A stretch of DNA of 22,338 nucleotides from a virus. The position numbers were made by a program, and so were the translations under genes. Positions 7,174 through 12,811 of this stretch are shown one piece after another; the first letter of the stretch is position 1; every line of letters begins with the position of its first letter. The notes under the pieces were generated by a model that did not search any database, had not been told where the DNA came from, and saw only the letters and a program-made list of their open reading frames with translations. The stretch lies in IMG/VR virus record IMGVR_UViG_3300013132_005829, positions 1 to 22,338 of that record. One strand, 5' to 3'.

Positions 7174-7451
7174 GCGACCGACATTACTTCTGAAAGCGCT
7201 TCGCGCGCAAGTGTTCGTTCAAAAGAGACCTGCAGCTGAGCGTGCCAGCGCGCAATGTCCATCATCTGATCTCTGACCTTCAGCATAAGCGGCGACGGCT
7301 CATAGGGGATCACCGCGAGAGGGGATTTGTTCGCGAACAGACAGGGCTCCGACTCGGCCATCAGCTTGATAAGCATGCCCGGCTGTATGTTCGTGCCGGT
7401 CTTCTTCTCCCTCTCATACTCCTCTATGTCGTGGGTGTCCCTGCTCGTCAC
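7170..7451 (-). CDS. Hypothetical 93-residue protein
   Basis: A 93-residue soluble protein with no motif I recognise: an acidic, charged N-terminus (D-I-E-E-Y-E-R-E-K-K), a middle with one cysteine, and a helical C-terminal half. The start is set by context. The GTG at 7451 forms a GTGA overlap with the stop of the 35-residue peptide gene, whereas the longer reading from a TTG at 7487 would overlap that gene's membrane segment. It is part of the chain of genes joined by four-base overlaps between 8114 and 6649. Confidence 0.55.
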   Translation of the reverse strand: MTSRDTHDIEEYEREKKTGTNIQPGMLIKLMAESEPCLFANKSPLAVIPYEPSPLMLKVRDQMMDIARWHAQLQVSFERTLAREALSEVMSVA

Positions 7452-7555
7452 AACGAACCGCGACTTACGAACATAGAAAAAATCCAAAGCACAACGACAA
7501 AAGTTACGCCGACCAAAACGATTGTGGATTTGGTGCCTGATTCGTTTTCGGTCAT
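7448..7555 (-). CDS. 35-residue single-pass membrane peptide
   Basis: A short gene of 35 codons. The peptide has a polar N-terminus (M-T-E-N-E-S-G-T-K), one hydrophobic segment at about residues 11-30 (I-V-L-V-G-V-T-F-V-V-V-L-W-I-F) and a short tail with one arginine. It is supported by context rather than homology. Its ATG overlaps the upstream stop by four bases (ATGA), and its TGA overlaps the GTG of the next gene by four bases (GTGA), exactly like its neighbours. A small membrane modulator or a holin-like peptide is possible; nothing more can be said. Confidence 0.6.
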   Translation of the reverse strand: MTENESGTKSTIVLVGVTFVVVLWIFSMFVSRGSL

Positions 7556-7770
7556 GCGGTATCTCCGTTTCGGTCGGGCCGCGAGCGGATCGTTGAAACC
7601 CAACGATGATATTCCTCGGAAGACATATCGTTTACGTCCGGAAGCGACTCAGCCCATTTTTCGAATTCTTCATCTGGCATTTCGGCAACCGAATCCGGAT
7701 TCCCCTTCATCAGGCGAGGGAACGGGATCTCTCCCGTCGGGTCGTAGTATTGCCCTACTGGTTCTTTCAT
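7552..7770 (-). CDS. Small acidic protein
   Basis: A 72-residue acidic protein, mostly helical in the second half (P-D-E-E-F-E-K-W-A-E-S-L-P), with no family I recognise. The ATG at 7770 overlaps the stop of the lysine-rich gene by four bases (ATGA), and an AGGA element lies about 9 bases upstream. Its stop overlaps the ATG of the 35-residue membrane peptide. It could be a partner or antagonist of the very basic protein encoded just before it; opposite charge is the only basis for that idea. Confidence 0.55.
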   Translation of the reverse strand: MKEPVGQYYDPTGEIPFPRLMKGNPDSVAEMPDEEFEKWAESLPDVNDMSSEEYHRWVSTIRSRPDRNGDTA

Positions 7771-8114
7771 TTTCCTGTCCTACTGGTGCGACGAGGTATT
7801 TGGTTGGTTTCGTGATGAATTTCGCCTTGCTTTATCGTCGTATGGACAGCCTTAATATGCGGCCTGGTTCCCCTGCTGACGAGATCATCCAGATACGCCC
7901 AGTCAGGGTCGCGTGTGCCTGCGCGAACAGATTGTTTTGATTGGGTGCGCTTTGTTCTATTGGTTTTGCTCTTGGCTATTTTTTTTAGGGACGAGTTTTT
8001 TTTCGTCGCCTGTTTCTTGGCCGGCTTCTTTTTCTTTGCCGGCTTCTTCTTGGTCGCCGGCTTTTTGTTTGCTACCGGCTTTTTTGTTGTTGGTTTTTTC
8101 TTATTTGTTGCCAT
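7767..8114 (-). CDS. Lysine-rich, histone H1-like tail protein
   Basis: A 115-residue, very basic protein. Residues 4-65 are built from repeated K-K-P, K-P-A and T-K-K units resembling histone H1 or the tails of actinobacterial HU proteins. The C-terminal part (D-P-D-W-A-Y-L-D-D-L and onward) is less biased. Non-specific DNA binding or compaction is likely. The start is the ATG at 8114, which has an AAGGAG ribosome site six bases upstream; a longer frame to 8192 would overlap the preceding gene. It is second in the leftward block and leads the chain of ATGA overlaps. Confidence 0.68.
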   Translation of the reverse strand: MATNKKKPTTKKPVANKKPATKKKPAKKKKPAKKQATKKNSSLKKIAKSKTNRTKRTQSKQSVRAGTRDPDWAYLDDLVSRGTRPHIKAVHTTIKQGEIHHETNQIPRRTSRTGK

Positions 8115-8124
8115 GTTCTTCTCC

Positions 8125-8376
8125 TTATTTCGTTGATTCTTCGTTGAGAAACGTTTGCTCAGCAGCATACAGGGCGGCATATTCTTCTGCATACCGATGT
8201 TGCAGCACCATCAACGCGCGACGGCGGGCTTCCTGACGCAAGCGATTCTTGCGCTGCTGTTCTTCGGTCTTCTTGGCAGCCTCGGCGGCGGTCATTTTCT
8301 TTTTGCGACCTCGGCCGATCCCTGTTGAAATCAATTTTGCATATTCGCTGGATTGTTTGGTTGGTGTTTTTGGCAT
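8125..8376 (-). CDS. Small basic helical protein, first gene of the leftward block
   Basis: An 83-residue protein with a basic N-terminal half (G-R-G-R-K-K-K) followed by an A/E/R-rich helix (A-A-E-A-A-K-K-T-E-E-Q-Q-R-K-N-R). No family is recognised; nucleic-acid binding is plausible. The ATG at 8376 has an AGGGAG site five bases upstream, and a promoter-like TTGCGT-17-TACCAT lies 36-65 bases upstream. It is the first gene of the leftward block that ends at 2869. Confidence 0.6.
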   Translation of the reverse strand: MPKTPTKQSSEYAKLISTGIGRGRKKKMTAAEAAKKTEEQQRKNRLRQEARRRALMVLQHRYAEEYAALYAAEQTFLNEESTK

Positions 8377-8412
8377 GTTTACTCCCTGTTAGGTAACTAA
8401 TCGACGAACAGC

Positions 8413-8441
8413 ATGGTATAGCATCAATTGCAAATACGCAA
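8413..8441 (-). promoter_or_regulatory. Promoter of the leftward block (TTGCGT-17-TACCAT)
   Basis: Read leftward, -35 TTGCGT (8441-8436), a 17-base spacer and -10 TACCAT (8418-8413) precede the first gene of the leftward block. The implied leader is about 30 bases and carries an AGGGAG ribosome site. It lies in the 174-base gap between divergent genes, back to back with the rightward promoter at 8479-8507. It matches the TTG-17-TANNNT form seen at other positions here. Confidence 0.55.
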
Positions 8442-8478
8442 CCCCAAACTCCCCCTGCTTTATTAGCCTAGCTATGGG

Positions 8479-8507
8479 TTGCTATTTGCCACTGTAGGGT
8501 GTAGCTT
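8479..8507 (+). promoter_or_regulatory. Rightward promoter (TTGCTA-17-TAGCTT)
   Basis: TTGCTA at 8479-8484, a 17-base spacer and TAGCTT at 8502-8507 lie 44 bases before the HicA-like gene, whose leader carries an AAGGAGG ribosome site. It is divergent from the leftward promoter 38 bases away, so one regulator could control both blocks. Confidence 0.5.
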
Positions 8508-8550
8508 GCAGCTGACATAACCTAACCGCTCCAACAAGGAGGAGTCGAAT

Positions 8551-8772
8551 ATGGCAAGGCAACACGGAAGTAAAGTGATCAAACGGTTGTTCAAAGAGTT
8601 GGCAAGGATGGGGTTTGTTGTGGTTCAAAAAAACAACAAGTTCCAAATTCACCCGCCACGACACATCCCCGGCCCGATTTATTTCACCCATGGAACACCC
8701 AAATCAGTCAAGCCAATCGTGGCCGATATCAAGAAAATCTATGGTGTTGAGGTTCCAGTCAAAGACCTCTGA
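8551..8772 (+). CDS. HicA-like fold protein
   Basis: A 73-residue protein resembling HicA, a small dsRBD-like fold known as an mRNA interferase toxin. It shows G-S-K-V-I-K-R-L-F-K-E-L at 6-17, then A-R-M-G-F-V-V-V-Q at 18-26, and a C-terminal helix (V-K-P-I-V-A-D-I-K-K-I-Y). The G-S-H segment that carries the catalytic histidine in HicA is here N-N-K, so toxin activity is doubtful and RNA binding alone may remain. No HicB antitoxin gene follows. A strong AAGGAGG site precedes the ATG. Such solo HicA-like proteins are common in phages. Confidence 0.68.
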   Translation: MARQHGSKVIKRLFKELARMGFVVVQKNNKFQIHPPRHIPGPIYFTHGTPKSVKPIVADIKKIYGVEVPVKDL

Positions 8773-8842
8773 CCTATTCGGCGAGTGCTAAACTTGTTGG
8801 GGTAACTCCGTAACCGGACGCCCGCGAGAAGTGCGGTATTTG

Positions 8843-9037
8843 ATGAAAAGACTAATTCTTGTTGCGATTTTGGCGTTTGCCATGGCCGCATGTGGATTCG
8901 ATGGAAGTTACCGCTATTCGTGCCAGGACCCAAATAACTGGGATAATGAGGATTGTCACCCGCCGGTGTGCCTGGTTGACGGAAACTGTACGGAAACATT
9001 ATTGGGCTTTGACCCGACGGAGACGACAACGCCATGA
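8843..9037 (+). CDS. Small phage lipoprotein
   Basis: A 64-residue predicted lipoprotein. It has a basic start (M-K-R), a hydrophobic segment (L-I-L-V-A-I-L-A-F-A) and a lipobox A-M-A-A-C at about 13-17, giving a mature protein that starts at Cys17. The mature part, Y-R-Y-S-C-Q-D-P-N-N-W then C-H-P-P-V-C then G-N-C-T, follows a pattern I recognise from phage lipoproteins of unknown role. The four later cysteines may form disulfides outside the membrane. The ATG at 8843 is chosen because it begins the signal peptide; an in-frame GTG at 8831 only adds four residues. It overlaps the following membrane protein gene, which suggests joint action at the envelope, for example in lysis or exclusion. 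Confidence 0.72.
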   Translation: MKRLILVAILAFAMAACGFDGSYRYSCQDPNNWDNEDCHPPVCLVDGNCTETLLGFDPTETTTP

Positions 9038-9345
9038 TGAACAAACCCAGCGACCGTCCAAGACTTTCCCCCGATGAACTCGACGCGCGACTGAAGTTCG
9101 TGGTCGGGTGCGTGCTCGCAAGCGTCCTAATGGTTACGACGGTATTCATTCTTTACGCACTTGTATTCGTCACTCAACCGATCGGTGCTCAAGCGGAAAA
9201 CGACAAAATGTTCTTCGGTGTCCTATCGAGCGTCGCCACGTTCATTACCGGAACCCTTGCCGGTTTGATGATCTCGACCGGCCGCAGTTCGACGAAGAAA
9301 GAAGATGCAAACAAGACGGAACAAAACGAAGGCGTCAGTGAGTAA
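9034..9345 (+). CDS. Two-segment membrane protein, holin-like
   Basis: A 103-residue protein with two hydrophobic segments at about residues 22-47 (V-V-G-C-V-L-A-S-V-L-M-V-T-T-V-F-I-L-Y) and 61-82 (F-F-G-V-L-S-S-V-A-T-F-I-T-G-T-L-A-G-L), and a charged, Lys/Glu-rich C-terminal tail. This shape fits holins or small phage membrane proteins, but no family signature is seen and no endolysin gene is adjacent. The ATG overlaps the lipoprotein stop (ATGATGA); a second ATG one codon later is equally possible. Confidence 0.62.
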   Translation: MMNKPSDRPRLSPDELDARLKFVVGCVLASVLMVTTVFILYALVFVTQPIGAQAENDKMFFGVLSSVATFITGTLAGLMISTGRSSTKKEDANKTEQNEGVSE

Positions 9346-9347
9346 AG

Positions 9348-9542
9348 ATGGGGGACTGGTACTCCGGAAACGCTTCGTTCGTCATTGAAGGATGGTTTGC
9401 TGAAAGCAACGAGGAAGCTCAGGTGGCCGTAAACAAGTTGCGTGATGAACTCGTCGATTGGATCAACACCAAGAAGAAGTCAGAACTTGTCATTTCCCAC
9501 ATCGAAGTAAATCTCGATCCCCAAAACATAGAGACTCCGTGA
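9348..9542 (+). CDS. Hypothetical 64-residue protein
   Basis: A small acidic protein. Its alternating pattern (F-V-I-E-G-W-F, then a helix E-E-A-Q-V-A-V-N-K-L-R-D-E-L, then I-S-H-I-E-V-N-L) suggests a compact beta-alpha-beta fold. No family is recognised. The ATG lies two bases after the previous stop, and the next gene follows one base after its own stop, so it is part of the rightward operon. Confidence 0.55.
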   Translation: MGDWYSGNASFVIEGWFAESNEEAQVAVNKLRDELVDWINTKKKSELVISHIEVNLDPQNIETP

Positions 9543-9543
9543 T

Positions 9544-9912
9544 ATGACCGATACCTGGAAAGACTACGGCGGAGAAATCAGGGGCGTAAGAGTCGAAAAG
9601 AAAGCGGCCGACCCAACTTCGACAAAAACACCGTACCACCCACCGGCAGAAAAAGAATTTATTTCTGCAATGCAGTCGATCGCCGCCAAATTCGGAAAAC
9701 TTGCCGATAATGATAAAAACGGTATTTGGGTCGGCTATGTACCGAAAGCCAATAACGACAATTACAGCATCGGCGTCCGTTGCGCCAACTGCGCTCACTA
9801 TCAATCGGAAAACGTCTGCAAAATTGTAAAAGCCAAAATTGAGCCGGGCGGCTATTGCAGGCTGGCTGCCATTCCGTCGGAATTGGTCAATAAAACACGG
9901 AAAACCAAATAA
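9544..9912 (+). CDS. Phage protein with a four-cysteine motif
   Basis: A 122-residue protein. The C-terminal part has C80-A-N-C83-A-H-Y, C92-K-I-V and P-G-G-Y-C105-R-L, after V-G-Y-V-P-K-A. This CxxC...C...C pattern with surrounding Y/I-V/G-Y is one I recognise from phage proteins; it resembles a small metal or iron-sulfur binding module, but the metal is not established. The N-terminal 60 residues are polar, with a short helix at 37-53. It starts one base after the previous stop and its stop overlaps the next short ORF (TAATG). Confidence 0.65.
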   Translation: MTDTWKDYGGEIRGVRVEKKAADPTSTKTPYHPPAEKEFISAMQSIAAKFGKLADNDKNGIWVGYVPKANNDNYSIGVRCANCAHYQSENVCKIVKAKIEPGGYCRLAAIPSELVNKTRKTK

Positions 9913-10010
9913 TGACCGACCCTAATTTGTACGACCCCGAAAATCCGCAGGAACATATTTACGACCCAGAGATAACAAATAAGTGGTATTGGGATGAAAG
10001 TTTGGATTGA
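9912..10010 (+). CDS. Possible 32-residue acidic ORF
   Basis: A short open frame joined to the previous gene by a TAATG overlap. The peptide contains two copies of Y-D-P-E (about residues 7-10 and 17-20) and a W-Y-W segment. Coding is supported by the overlap and the operon position only. It ends inside the ferredoxin-like fragment, which uses a different frame. Confidence 0.35.
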   Translation: MTDPNLYDPENPQEHIYDPEITNKWYWDESLD

Positions 10011-10041
10011 CCAAGATTTATGTACTGGCGATGGCCTATGA
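9994..10041 (+). pseudogene. Ferredoxin N-terminus-like fragment
   Basis: The ATG at 9994 opens a 15-residue frame reading MKVWIDQDLCTGDGL, then stop. This matches the first strand and first cluster cysteine of actinobacterial ferredoxins (M-K-V-x-V-D-x-D-L-C-x-G-x-G-x-C) up to the residue before the second cysteine. At CTA-TGA the frame ends. A +1 shift there would continue E-A-C-N-G-P-K-P-P-K-P-K-E to the TAA at 10079-10081. It could be a decayed gene, a shifted short gene or a chance match. The overlap with the preceding short ORF and the lack of a ribosome site weigh against a working gene. Confidence 0.35.
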
Positions 10042-10100
10042 GGCGTGCAACGGGCCGAAACCACCGAAACCAAAGGAATAACACGGCGATCGGCTGTCAT

Positions 10101-10129
10101 TTGACATTTGCCAGCTACAGCAATATGCT
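10101..10129 (+). promoter_or_regulatory. Near-consensus promoter TTGACA-17-TATGCT
   Basis: A perfect -35 TTGACA (10101-10106), a 17-base spacer and -10 TATGCT (10124-10129). The ATG of the 43-residue membrane peptide begins six bases after the -10 box, so transcription would start at or next to that ATG (leaderless). It would drive the membrane peptide, MazG and the second PAPS-reductase-fold gene. It is the best sigma-A-type promoter I see in the window. Confidence 0.72.
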
Positions 10130-10135
10130 TACGAC

Positions 10136-10267
10136 ATGGCTAAATTTATGCGAATATCGATTACCGTATTTACATTCATCGTCACCCTTGGAATAGTTTT
10201 TTCGCAAGTACAGAAAAAAATAGTCTCCAAACGATTTCTACATATTCCGGAGGGTATGTGGAAATGA
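10136..10267 (+). CDS. 43-residue membrane peptide, leaderless
   Basis: A short gene encoding a peptide with a basic start (M-A-K-F-M-R), a hydrophobic segment at about residues 7-22 (I-S-I-T-V-F-T-F-I-V-T-L-G-I-V-F) and a basic tail (K-K-I-V-S-K-R). It may be a single-pass membrane peptide or an uncleaved signal anchor. Support comes from the near-consensus promoter six bases upstream and the ATGA overlap of its stop with the MazG start. No homology is claimed. Confidence 0.6.
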   Translation: MAKFMRISITVFTFIVTLGIVFSQVQKKIVSKRFLHIPEGMWK

Positions 10268-10590
10268 CGTTTGACGAATACCAGCTGCGTGCATGTAAAA
10301 CCGCCGTATACCCCGAAAAGGATGCAATCAATTATTTGGTGCTCGGCCTAGTTTCAGAGGCGGGAGAAATCGCTGGCAAACTGAAGAAAGTGCTCCGTGA
10401 CAGGGAAGGCGTCATCGGGGTTTACGAAAAACAAATGATTGCCGAAGAAATAGGTGATGTATTGTGGTATGCCGCCATGCTGGCCGTCGAATTGGACACA
10501 ACGCTGTCGTCAATCGCGCGTGATAATGTTGAAAAACTCCAATCGCGCCAAACAAGGGGCGTCCTGGGGGGATCGGGAGACAACAGGTGA
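10264..10590 (+). CDS. MazG-like nucleoside triphosphate pyrophosphohydrolase
   Basis: A 108-residue all-alpha NTP pyrophosphatase of the MazG-like family, expected to hydrolyse (d)NTPs to NMP and pyrophosphate with Mg2+. Metal-binding residues are visible in S-E32-A-G-E35-I and E61-E62-I-G-D65-V. The C-terminal K-L-x-x-R-x-x-R-G-V-L-G-G-S-G-D-N-R is typical of the phage and bacterial single-domain form. The ATG at 10264 gives a four-base overlap with the membrane peptide and has CGGAGGG about nine bases upstream; a GTG at 10258 is an alternative. Phage MazG proteins have been linked to nucleotide-pool or alarmone control. It overlaps the next gene by GTGA. Confidence 0.85.
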   Translation: MTFDEYQLRACKTAVYPEKDAINYLVLGLVSEAGEIAGKLKKVLRDREGVIGVYEKQMIAEEIGDVLWYAAMLAVELDTTLSSIARDNVEKLQSRQTRGVLGGSGDNR

Positions 10591-11414
10591 CAGAGAGACA
10601 CAACAGGATTCTTTCCTACGGGGGCGGGGTTCAAAGCTCGGCACTAATCATCCTTGCGGCACTTGGTGAAGTCCCACCGATCGACTACGCACTATTCGCA
10701 AACACCGGAGACGACAGCGAACATCCGGGAACATTGACGTATGTCCGCGAAATAATGATTCCGTGGGCCGCCAAGCATGGCATCGAAGTAAAAGAACTTC
10801 GCCGATACCTCAGAGATGGCACAGAGCAAACCCTTTGGGGGCGCATGATGGACCACAAGGGAGACACGCTCCGCGAACCAATCCCCATTTACGGCTACAC
10901 CGGGAAACCGATGCGCCGTTCCTGCACCGCAGACCACAAAATCAAAGTCGTCGGAAAATGGATTGAAAAAAACTACGACAAATCCGTACTACCGATCGAG
11001 GTCTGCGTAGGCATTTCGGTCGACGAAATAGAGCGCGCCGGCCGCGGCAGAGACGAGCGGTGGGAAAAACGCATCTACCCGCTACTCGACATCGGCTTCC
11101 ACCGAAGCCACTGCGTCAGCGTTTTCGACCGGGTCGGTCTGCCCGTGCCACCAAAATCATCGTGTTTCTTCTGCCCATTCCACTCGATACCCACCTGGCG
11201 AAAACTTCGCCGCGACGAACCGGAGCTTTTCGAAAAAGCGGCCCAACTCGAAGACAAACTTCTCGAGCGACGACGCAACCGCGACAAAGGCGAGGTGTAT
11301 CTCACAGGCAAAGGAGCCCCACTCAGGGACGTCATAACAGCCGAACAAGACGAACTATTCGGCCCGGACGCCTTCAACCAGGGCAAATGTGACGAGGGAT
11401 ACTGCTGGACCTGA
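10587..11414 (+). CDS. Phage-type PAPS reductase-fold protein
   Basis: A 275-residue adenine nucleotide alpha-hydrolase superfamily protein of the phage type in which the PP-loop reads S-Y-G-G-G-V-Q-S-S (10-18). Other marks are F-A-N-T-G at about 37-41, R-R-S-C113-T-A-D-H-K, S-S-C193-F-F-C196-P-F-H and a C-terminal C-D-E-G-Y-C pair. The cysteines could bind metal or a cluster. Such genes are common in actinobacteriophages and usually called phosphoadenosine phosphosulfate reductase, but sulfate assimilation has not been shown; thiolation or modification chemistry on another substrate is possible. The GTG start overlaps the MazG stop by four bases. It is distinct from the DUF3440-type protein at 2869-4026, so this window carries two branches of the superfamily. 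Confidence 0.83.
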   Translation: MTERHNRILSYGGGVQSSALIILAALGEVPPIDYALFANTGDDSEHPGTLTYVREIMIPWAAKHGIEVKELRRYLRDGTEQTLWGRMMDHKGDTLREPIPIYGYTGKPMRRSCTADHKIKVVGKWIEKNYDKSVLPIEVCVGISVDEIERAGRGRDERWEKRIYPLLDIGFHRSHCVSVFDRVGLPVPPKSSCFFCPFHSIPTWRKLRRDEPELFEKAAQLEDKLLERRRNRDKGEVYLTGKGAPLRDVITAEQDELFGPDAFNQGKCDEGYCWT

Positions 11415-11477
11415 TATCATCAGAAACCGGCCTCAAACCCGTTTAGCGTTGTCGACGCCCGCGAAGGGGAAATAAGT

Positions 11478-11639
11478 ATGGAATTTGACCGTAGCAAACT
11501 GCGCTTCAAAACAGGTGAACTCGTCCATCCGCCATGCGACATCGCAAACATCAAAGAAACTAAGATCAAAATATGGGCATTGAAATTCACGAAATTGAGA
11601 TCGGGGAAATTCCGCAAACCCCAACAAGCGGCAGCATAA
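11478..11639 (+). CDS. Possible 53-residue basic ORF overlapping the oxygenase gene
   Basis: An open frame with a good ribosome site (AAGGGG about nine bases before the ATG). The peptide is basic towards the C-terminus, with no family recognised. It overlaps the next gene by 67 bases in another frame, so either only its first 30 codons are constrained or it is not a real gene. The overlap could instead provide translational coupling to the oxygenase, which lacks its own ribosome site. Confidence 0.35.
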   Translation: MEFDRSKLRFKTGELVHPPCDIANIKETKIKIWALKFTKLRSGKFRKPQQAAA

Positions 11640-12340
11640 ACGACCCCCAGGTCAAACGCGCATCAGACGCCCTAATCGACCACGCCAAAAAATACGGGTT
11701 CCCGGTCGCCTACAAACAGGAACAAAACGGCCGCCTGGTCCACAACCTCATCCCCAACAAACAACAAGAAGACCAACAAATCTCCGGATCATCCAGAACC
11801 CAACTCCAATTCCACACCGAATCAGCCTTCCACCCCTACAAGCCCTCCCACGTCCACCTGCTCTGCCTCAGGGGCGACGAACAAGCCGCAACAACCTACG
11901 CCGAACTCGAGAACATCCTCGACGACTTGAGCCCGCTCGCCATCGAAACCCTCCAAAAACCCTGGTATCAAACTGGTATCGACAAAAGCTTCCGGATCGG
12001 CGGAGCGGCCGACAACAAAATGATCATCACCCCGCTACGCCGAACACACTACGGATGGGAACTCTGCTACGACGAAGAACTCACAACCGGAACAAACCCG
12101 CCGGCCCAAGAATCCCTAAAAGCCCTGCAACGCGCCATCCACGACGTCAAAAAAGAAATAACCCTCAAAACAGGTCAACTACTCACCATCGACAACAAAA
12201 CAACAGTCCACGGTCGCAAACCATTTCAAGCCCGCTACGACGGAACAGACAGATGGCTCCAAAGAGTCCTCAGCATCAAACCACTACCACCCCAAAGCCA
12301 CCTAGACGGCAACATCATCACGACGCAATTCTCGGGATGA
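11573..12340 (+). CDS. Clavaminate synthase/AsnO-like Fe(II)/2-oxoglutarate oxygenase, N-terminally short
   Basis: A 255-residue protein resembling the clavaminate synthase-like branch of the TauD superfamily, which includes free amino-acid beta-hydroxylases (asparagine oxygenase, VioC). It has the H81-x-E83 motif in F-H-T-E-S-A-F-H-P-Y, distal H213 in V-H-G-R-K-P-F and R227 in G-T-D-R-W-L-Q-R. Spacing of 14 between H213 and R227 agrees with the known enzymes. K-Q-E-Q-N-G-R-L-V at 48-56 matches the region before the active site. About 75 N-terminal residues found in full-length relatives are absent, and an in-frame TAA at 11561 excludes a longer start. TAAGAT lies six bases before the ATG and no ribosome site is seen. 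Its 3' end overlaps the convergent gene by 23 bases. Base composition is strongly A/C-rich on this strand. Confidence 0.8.
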   Translation: MGIEIHEIEIGEIPQTPTSGSINDPQVKRASDALIDHAKKYGFPVAYKQEQNGRLVHNLIPNKQQEDQQISGSSRTQLQFHTESAFHPYKPSHVHLLCLRGDEQAATTYAELENILDDLSPLAIETLQKPWYQTGIDKSFRIGGAADNKMIITPLRRTHYGWELCYDEELTTGTNPPAQESLKALQRAIHDVKKEITLKTGQLLTIDNKTTVHGRKPFQARYDGTDRWLQRVLSIKPLPPQSHLDGNIITTQFSG

Positions 12341-12800
12341 AATCCCGCACACAACACGGCCCAAGCCAGACAATCATCAAACCTGGACCAGCCTGAAACC
12401 TCACCTGGGTAAGCTCCCCAACCGACTCCTTACCGCACAAATCACAACAATGATCATTGGACTCAAGTAAGCCCAAAAAATCGTCGGCACAAACCAAACA
12501 AGTCGTAACATTCACCGCCGGAATCAATAAATGCGGCCGAGAAAACGGGATCGTGTCAACATGCGGACAATAATTATTGCACTCACCCTGCAAAAGCAGG
12601 AAATTCCCCTCCTGACGCATATAAACATCCAGAGCCTCATTTCCCTCAACCAAATTGAACCCGGCATCCAAACCGTCACGAACATGATTCACACGAAACT
12701 TCTCCGTGTGCTCAGTCGCCTCAGCGACGAACTTCTCAAAAACAGAATCGTCAGATAAATCTAACTCAACAGGAGCAGCTTTTCGCCATCTAGGTCTCAT
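12318..12800 (-). CDS. Cysteine-rich protein, probable zinc binding
   Basis: A 160-residue protein I cannot assign. Cysteines are paired as C101-x-x-C104, C118-C119-x-x-C122 and C149-C150, enough for one or two zinc sites, in a region resembling phage zinc-finger hypothetical proteins (C-D-L-C-G-K, then G-P, then C-C-V-R-D-F). The first 100 residues have no motif I know. The ATG at 12800 follows the upstream gene after 11 bases. Despite being on the - strand, its DNA keeps the + strand A/C bias of the preceding gene, so its codons are G/T-rich. Confidence 0.6.
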   Translation of the reverse strand: MRPRWRKAAPVELDLSDDSVFEKFVAEATEHTEKFRVNHVRDGLDAGFNLVEGNEALDVYMRQEGNFLLLQGECNNYCPHVDTIPFSRPHLLIPAVNVTTCLVCADDFLGLLESNDHCCDLCGKESVGELTQVRFQAGPGLMIVWLGPCCVRDFIPRIAS

Positions 12801-12811
12801 GACGCCACACC

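Noticed and set aside
7242-7940. 232-codon + strand frame
   Set aside because: It crosses five short leftward genes whose overlaps and ribosome sites are coherent; no motif in the translation.
8377-8550. Possible tRNA or small RNA in the divergent gap
   Set aside because: No cloverleaf or stable long stem is visible; the gap is explained by two back-to-back promoters.
11411-11423. CTGAT-ATC-ATCAG hairpin after the second PAPS-type gene
   Set aside because: Five pairs, three-base loop, AT-containing and no T-run; too weak to call a terminator.
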